DNA of 64,000 nucleotides from Neurospora intermedia. Its lineage: Eukaryota; Ascomycota; Sordariomycetes; Sordariales; Sordariaceae. The translations under genes were made by a program, and so were the position numbers. The stretch lies in assembly GCA_037102815.1 (NCBI GenBank), contig BTPP01000004.1:620001-684000 (forward strand), in the 5' to 3' direction. The notes beneath the pieces are model-generated. The model saw nothing but the letters and a program-made list of their open reading frames with translations, searched no databases and was not told the DNA's origin. Of this stretch, positions 58,301 to 64,000 are shown one piece after another (the first letter of the stretch is position 1; every line of letters begins with the position of its first letter).

Positions 58301-61300
58301 GCTTACCTTACCTTATCCTGCTGACGGATGTTGACTGTTGCAAGAACACACACATGCTTCCGTACGGATGCCGATCGGGAAGGCCAGACTTTTCGGCTTG
58401 GCCTTTCGCTTGAACGTCCGCTTTAATTCGCTACATACTTTACCACTACGCCGATGAACCATTCCTCCAAGTTTTGTCTCCCCCGTGAAGTATTATTAGA
58501 GTGTCGGTCCGTCGTTGCCGTGGGGAGTTCCACCAGTTCATTTTTATTTTTATTTTTTTTGCTTCTGTGTGCTCCGGTGGGTGACCGGTTCGTGAGGAAG
58601 GAGCCGCCGAACACATGGTAAGCGAACTGGGCAAGATCTCTAAAATAGGAAGGCATGATCAAATCATAGGCCAGTGACCCTCTTCGGCGTGTCTCCAAGC
58701 GCGGAAGCATAGATGGCAGGAGCACATGCCACATCAACGCCTTGAGCCCACCCACTTCCGGTTCCTTCCTTGTTGTCAGTGAAACCTCAACGGCACTCCA
58801 TCGGGATGGACCTTTTCTTCTCTCGCACTTCTATCCTTCCCGCTTTCAGTTGCCTTCCTTGCACTGCATGATCACTAAACAAATCAGCAAATTCTACCTC
58901 GATATCCTCTCCAAGGTTCCTGCTCAAGCACGTTCGTATCGTCGTGTTTGTTGTCGATGTCGATTCATGTCCATGTCGTCCGATACAGAAAGTCCCCACG
59001 ATCGATCGGCAATCGCTTCCCGCTGTCGGTAACTGCCGCATGATCTCCATTTTTTCCCATACGCCTCCCGGTCGTTTCAAAACAAAAAAAAGTCGCTATA
59101 CGACCATCTCCATCACGATCCGACGACTATCGGCACTTTGACGAAATCCTTGCTAGCCACCCGGCGGTGAAAAAAAGAAAAGAGAAAAAAAAAAAAAAAA
59201 ACGGTTCGAGCTATCTTTGTTGAGAAACGGTTGAGCGGCGGATAAAAGTTGTGGATATCATCAATTCGTTGAGTTCCTTGTTGCACTGTTCCTCCTCCCG
59301 GCTGTTCCTGCGAGACATTTGTCATTCATCATCAATGTCTTGTCATGTGGATATCAAAGTGAGGCACGATCCGACTGCCGGTGGATAATAATCTAAGTAT
59401 AGAACTTCCTCTCATAGCTTATCGCTTGGTGTGATACGGATGGTTTGTTGTCTTCGAATGACTGGTAAGTCGCCGATCATGTCGTGATTTATGCGTTTGG
59501 AGTGTTTGGGGATGACAACTTTCTTTCGCAGTGTTTGCTTCCGGTTGGGATGATACTGTGGGTTGGGAGAAGCCATGAAAAGAGCCAAGAGCAAGGAAAA
59601 GTCCTGGTGGCCGAGCAAAGCTGGCGTTTATTCTACTAAGAGGTCCAAGCAAACAATGCTGGTGTGCTTCCCGCTGGCGACTACTCGGAATCCCCCCTGG
59701 ATATTATGATGAGATGAGATAAACGGTCTGGAGGTTGTGTCTTCAGAAGTTTGGGTGATTAGCTTCTTGGTGTTGGACGTCGCAAACTGTCAAAAACGAT
59801 GAAGTGATTTGCTTCTTACCTCTTCTCACCTAGTTCACTCACCTTAAAACTCATTTATTTTCCACAAGTGCCTCGCTCCGTATCTTGTTTCCATATTCCA
59901 GTCCAGCTTGTCGATTGGCCGGAATCAACCCAGCTTCACGCACATCATCACCACAGATCGATATATTCTTGCCGCAGCCTATGATCGATGGCATTCACAA
60001 GTTCCTGCGATGTCTAGGCCCACCTAGTCGACATGTTCCTCGGTTCAAACCACGCATCAGACTCTCACCAACACAACGACACTCTGTTGATGTAAACGCC
60101 TAGACTCAGTCTGTCCCTTCAACCGGTTTGCCCGGGGCTTTTGCTTGCCGTCATCTGACCAGAAGCATGGACCCAGAGGCCCATGAATAATTACCCAAGG
60201 AAAAGCATTGAACAAGACACTCCTTGATTTCTCCCCCTCTTTCCCCCCAGAACACTCCAACTTGTCTCGAAAATGAATCCTTCAATCCAGATTCCTCATA
60301 GACTTACACTTGCCTAGTTGCTTACCCCCGAGCAGAAGCATCAGCTTTATCACCCACCTTCATCAACCATCCAGATACCTGTCTCATCACCCCTCTCCCC
60401 CCCCAAGCAATCGCAGGCCCTGTTACCATCTTGTCTGACCAATATATCCTCAAAGACTAGCTTCACAGACATGCCAAATCAAAGCTTCACGTGCCAGCGT
60501 GATTTGGTCCCTTCGCTTGAAAAAAGGGGTCGTGCGTTGTGCGAGTGTCCAGATTGACTCTCAATCGTGCCTTCCTGGTCTGATCTTGCACCGCCAGTCG
60601 ACGGATCGATCCCACAGTCTCTGCAATTCCGCGGACACATCCGATGCTAGCCGGTCGACTGAAAGTACGTGCCAGACAGCGGTGTCGAGGGAAGGTCAAG
60701 TCAAGCTCAGCATAGTAGTACCGGTGCCCATGACCACCATGAAATGACCTGGCGGTTTAGTATCACGACCGCAAGGGGTTCTCACTTACCTGCCTTGTGC
60801 TCATCATATGTCCTCTCCAAGTAAACGTGGTCATTCAAGACATTTTGGACGGAAAACTTTGTAAATCTCGTCACAAAGGAACACAAAATGGTCGGCTATG
60901 TGAATCAAAAGGGTATCTTGCTAATCTCTAGGGTATCTCACTCTTCCCTGACCATGCGTCGTCTGATCCTGGCCCAGCGGAATGGAAGGATATCGCTGCT
61001 AGTTGAATGCATGCAAATACAACCAGGGATCCTCATTATCTCATGGCTCCCCCATCCTCTCTCCCTCCCAGCTCATTTTGTGGTCACCATTCACCCAGTG
61101 ATCCTATGTCTAATGTGTATTCTTAGCCCTCTATCAAGTCCCAATATGCGTGAGCGGTCAAGATGCTCAGTGGTGCGAACTCAACGCAAACACAAAAAGG
61201 TGTCGGAATCGCATGGCCAAAGTTCATCATGTGCTCCTCTCCTTGTCCCAACCAGACCCCCCAATCCGATCCATGGCCTCAGGTTTTGTTCAACTCACAA

Positions 61301-61476
61301 AGAGATACGCCCAAAGTGTAAGTGGTGAGGAATGGCAGTTCGTTTCGAGATGGTCATAAGATAGCCGCGCTTTGACCTCAGCGCCCTTTGCTTGTCGCTC
61401 CCGAAAGATACGAGGTAACTAGATAGGGACAGACACAACCAATATAAACGCCGATGCAATGCAAGCCATGCAAAAG

Positions 61477-61501
61477 AAAAAAAAAAAAAAAAAAAAAAAA
61501 A
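61477..61501. repeat. homopolymer run of 25 A
   Basis: Twenty-five A on the plus strand (T on the transcribed direction of the neighbouring cyclin gene), about 95 bp beyond its stop codon. Confidence 0.85.
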
Positions 61502-61595
61502 GTAACGGCCAATGGGCAAAACATGATGGTATAGGGAGCCAATGCATTCGTAAAAGAAAGATCATCCTCGTGAACTAAATGCCTAAGATTGCATG

Positions 61596-63959
61596 CTAAC
61601 GCCTTGGTTGCTGTGAATATGCAGATGTCGCCGGCGGGATATCCCGTAAAGGCAACGAAAACGATTGACGAAAGGCAGGAATAGGCTCCTGATACCGACC
61701 CGCTCCGGCCATTGTCAACCCACTATTGGGCATGGCGAATTCGGGAACAATGCCCGTGCGCACCTCGTTCCGCCGCCCAAGCGGTTGATAGTGTAGCTGA
61801 GTCGGAGGAATCGGGTTCGGGTTCGGAAGATGGTATTGTTGGAGAAAGGCCGATGGCGGGGGATGAAGCAGTGTTTCGGCATGTCGGACCGGTCTGTACG
61901 GGCTCGTCCGCTGTTGAAGATATATGTTGGAAGGAGAACTTGCCGACATTGGAGTATGTATGAGCGGCTCGCCGATGGGAGATGAGCCAAGATACGCCCC
62001 GCTTGAGGTCAGGCTGTGCTGAGACTGTAGGCGGTTCGCAGACAAAGCATACTGAGAGGTCGGGTGGGCCGTTGTCGAAGCTGCAACGACGGTCGACGGC
62101 GAGACACCAGAGCCGCTGGTCGGCAAGATTGACGGAATGGGAGCAGCCGCCGACGTGGAGTTGACGTAGGTCGCAGCCATGCCCGGAGCAGGTAAAAGGA
62201 TGGGAGGCAAAGAAATCATGCTCTCCGGTGCGTAGCTGACGCGGGAATAGACTTCACCCGGGAGCGTATTTGCCGTGGATGATTGAGCGTTGTTCAGTGT
62301 CAAGTTTGACACCGACAAGCGCGCTTGTTTCAAGGCCATCTCGCTCGTCGATGGAAGCGGTGCACAGGCAAACTCTCGAGAATTTCTGAGGGCTTCAGGT
62401 ACCGTTACTGTGGGGTATAGGGTCTCTGAGGAGGCGTACGGCTTCAACGGCGTCCGACGTTTAGCTGGCGGCTCTAGAAGATCAAACTCTGGCATGCTCC
62501 TCTTTCGGGTTAAGGGTGTGCTTGCCGGGTTCCAGATTGGGGTTTGGCCGGCGGCATGGGTCGGCCAACCTTGGCCAGAGCTCTGCTTCGCATAGAAACT
62601 CGCGCTTGGTGACTGTCCGGCCAGAGTCGGCTGCAGTGGTGAGGGAAAGTGCTGGCCTGTTGTGGGAGAGGGCAAACCTGAAACGGGGAGGGCGTTTGGT
62701 GACGGGGCCAACAGATCTGCTGGCGAAGAAACTTGTCGCGCTCGGTCCAGATATTCGCGAAATCTAGCCAGCTTAACCAGCCATTCTTCCCACTGCTTCT
62801 CGGTGACCAGAAGGCTGTATCGCATATTTCCCAGAAACTCAACCTCCATAACATGAATCTCGTTCACCGAAAGCTGGGACACCTCGGACCACGTCTTGTT
62901 GGTGTATGTGTTGTCGTCGAGAAACTTGTTTGCTAACATCAGCGCGACCGTGAGCAGCCGATACTCACTGCCTGGGAGCCCATGCATCTTTGGGTTCAGA
63001 ACCTTGAGTCGATGAATGTACAAGAGAGACAGAAGAATAACATTCTGTGTCACCTGGGTAGTCGACAAGAGGTTGTGGACCCATTTCTTGAAGTTGGGGC
63101 AAGCGATGGCGGGTCCCTCGATCCGTCGTACAGGGGCGGCGCCTGGACGAAGGGCATCGTATGTCGCGGCCTGCTCAAGTACTTTTGAAGTTTCGAACCA
63201 AAACAGTGCTGTCAGATCGGCCACCAAATCCGAGAGACTTCCGCCTTTGGGACTGATACATGCCGGAACCTGCAAGCTGTGGAGTGCCATGGCGGCATCC
63301 CGCTTCGAGATCTCCTGTTCTCGTCTGATGGGGCTTGGTGAGGGCGGTCTTGAGGGCCGCTGTGAAGATGGCTTCCGTGATTGGTGCTGCTGTTGGTACT
63401 GCTGCTGTTGTTTCTGCGAAACGTATTGTTGTTGGTGTTGCTGCCGTGGTGGACTTGGCTGCCGAGACTGGTGCTGCCGCTGTTGGTATTGCTGATGCTG
63501 CTGGGCATAACCTCGCTGTGCCGAACCTGAATTCGAGCTAGTAGACGAAGCGGCAGTCGACCATTGCTGTGGGTTGGGGAGGTAATGTGACTGTGTATCC
63601 GAGTAAGAACACAGTGACTCGGAGTTGTTGAACATGTGGGCCAAATCTCGAGGCGGCCTTTGGGACACAGCACTACAACTGGAAAGTGCTGGTAGAGTTG
63701 GGTGAGTGTAAGACCTATGTTGTTCGTAGGAGGGAGTCAACTTCGGCACTTGGTATGTGGTACCCATGTCGTTGTCGTATGGCGGCGTCTGAAGACCACC
63801 GGCACTGCTTGGATTTGAGTTCTTGATGAGGTTTCCGTAGCGGCGCCAGCCAGATACGAGTGATTGGGTCGTCCACCGGTCGGCAGGAGACTGATGCTGA
63901 CTTGAGAAGGGCGACGAGGAGGGGAGAGGGTTCTGACACCGCGTCCTGGCGAGATACAT
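61596..63959 (-). CDS. Pho80/Clg1-like cyclin, 5' end near window edge
   Basis: A cyclin of the PHO80 type, expected to bind a Pho85/Cdk5-like kinase. The open frame from the ATG at 63959 gives 787 residues. The frame stays open without a stop to the window edge, so the true start may lie further out. Residues about 1-245 are disordered, with a Gln/His/Arg-rich stretch (QQHQQYQQRQHQ). The cyclin box follows (about 285-410): CPNFKKWVHNLLSTTQ, ILLSLLYIHRLK, LPGSEYRLLTVALMLANKFL, NKTWSEVSQLSVNEIHVME and EFLGNMRYSLLV. The C-terminal half is disordered, with KRSMPEFDLLEPPAKRRTPL as a possible nuclear signal. The long tails fit Clg1-like cyclins of filamentous fungi; the exact orthology is from memory. 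Confidence 0.87.
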   Translation of the reverse strand: MYLARTRCQNPLPSSSPFSSQHQSPADRWTTQSLVSGWRRYGNLIKNSNPSSAGGLQTPPYDNDMGTTYQVPKLTPSYEQHRSYTHPTLPALSSCSAVSQRPPRDLAHMFNNSESLCSYSDTQSHYLPNPQQWSTAASSTSSNSGSAQRGYAQQHQQYQQRQHQSRQPSPPRQQHQQQYVSQKQQQQYQQQHQSRKPSSQRPSRPPSPSPIRREQEISKRDAAMALHSLQVPACISPKGGSLSDLVADLTALFWFETSKVLEQAATYDALRPGAAPVRRIEGPAIACPNFKKWVHNLLSTTQVTQNVILLSLLYIHRLKVLNPKMHGLPGSEYRLLTVALMLANKFLDDNTYTNKTWSEVSQLSVNEIHVMEVEFLGNMRYSLLVTEKQWEEWLVKLARFREYLDRARQVSSPADLLAPSPNALPVSGLPSPTTGQHFPSPLQPTLAGQSPSASFYAKQSSGQGWPTHAAGQTPIWNPASTPLTRKRSMPEFDLLEPPAKRRTPLKPYASSETLYPTVTVPEALRNSREFACAPLPSTSEMALKQARLSVSNLTLNNAQSSTANTLPGEVYSRVSYAPESMISLPPILLPAPGMAATYVNSTSAAAPIPSILPTSGSGVSPSTVVAASTTAHPTSQYALSANRLQSQHSLTSSGAYLGSSPIGEPLIHTPMSASSPSNIYLQQRTSPYRPVRHAETLLHPPPSAFLQQYHLPNPNPIPPTQLHYQPLGRRNEVRTGIVPEFAMPNSGLTMAGAGRYQEPIPAFRQSFSLPLRDIPPATSAYSQQPRR

Positions 63960-64000
63960 GCCGCGAGAAAACTCCTTCTGACGGCGGGGGAAACAGCGGA

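Larger units (their letters stand above)
55698..61595. other. right half of the 10-kb gene-poor spacer
   Basis: No convincing coding sequence. Overlapping frames (for example plus 55851-56531) have no family likeness. Short GAGT (57743-57759) and TCAC (58274-58300) runs and A-runs at about 59,184-59,202 and 61,477-61,501 are present. The right end should be the cyclin gene's 3' UTR. Confidence 0.55.

Noticed and set aside
1-64000. CRISPR arrays, bacterial operons, rRNA genes
   Set aside because: No regularly spaced repeats with unique spacers and no rRNA-like sequence were seen; spliceosomal introns show a eukaryotic nuclear origin.

Overview
The window looks like nuclear DNA of a filamentous ascomycete, most probably Neurospora or a close Sordariaceae relative. 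Introns are short with GT/AG ends and CTAAC-type branch sites. Several proteins are recognisably fungal (a CHS7-type chaperone, Mvp1, Dcn1, a DUF3716 protein). The first ~10.9 kb shows the signature of repeat-induced point mutation (RIP): CpA and TpG are almost absent, TpA is in excess, and relic reading frames are broken by TAA/TAG where CAA/CAG or TGG would have stood.

Left block (1 to about 10,950): a graveyard of nested, RIP-inactivated transposons with no live gene. From the left edge there is a minus-strand Ty3/gypsy relic (protease at 1-240, Gag with a mutated zinc knuckle at 700-741, a candidate 5' LTR at 2330-2617). Next is a minus-strand Plavaka/CACTA-like transposase relic (about 3,700-7,330). 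It is interrupted by a much less mutated solo LTR (5655-5986) with a perfect 5-bp target duplication; removing the LTR and one target copy joins the transposase frame exactly. Last is an unrecognised plus-strand relic frame (about 8,980-10,529).

Right block (about 10,950-64,000): euchromatin with ten supported protein genes. Plus strand: mitochondrial ribosomal protein uL15m (mrpl10), sorting nexin mvp1, neddylation factor dcn1, mitochondrial ribosomal protein bS6m (mrp17). Minus strand: a DUF3716 coiled-coil protein, chitin synthase export chaperone chs7, an alpha-arrestin with PY motifs, a divergent protein-kinase-like protein, a 1,197-residue coiled-coil protein with three SRIP motifs, and a Pho80/Clg1-like cyclin reaching the right edge. 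Exon boundaries were read by hand from splice consensus and frame; every exon set sums to a multiple of three.

The genes are not a pathway cluster. They cover housekeeping (mitoribosome), membrane traffic (Mvp1, CHS7, arrestin), ubiquitin-like regulation (Dcn1, arrestin) and possible cytoskeleton and cyclin-kinase roles. Long spacers (28.7-33.5, 39.4-44.7 and 51.5-61.6 kb) hold microsatellites, two tandem duplications and no convincing coding sequence. The most unusual items are the nested solo LTR, a 77-bp-arm inverted repeat upstream of mrp17 (22810-23117), an open frame inside a 956-nt dcn1 intron, and the triple SRIP cluster. No rRNA, tRNA or CRISPR could be supported.
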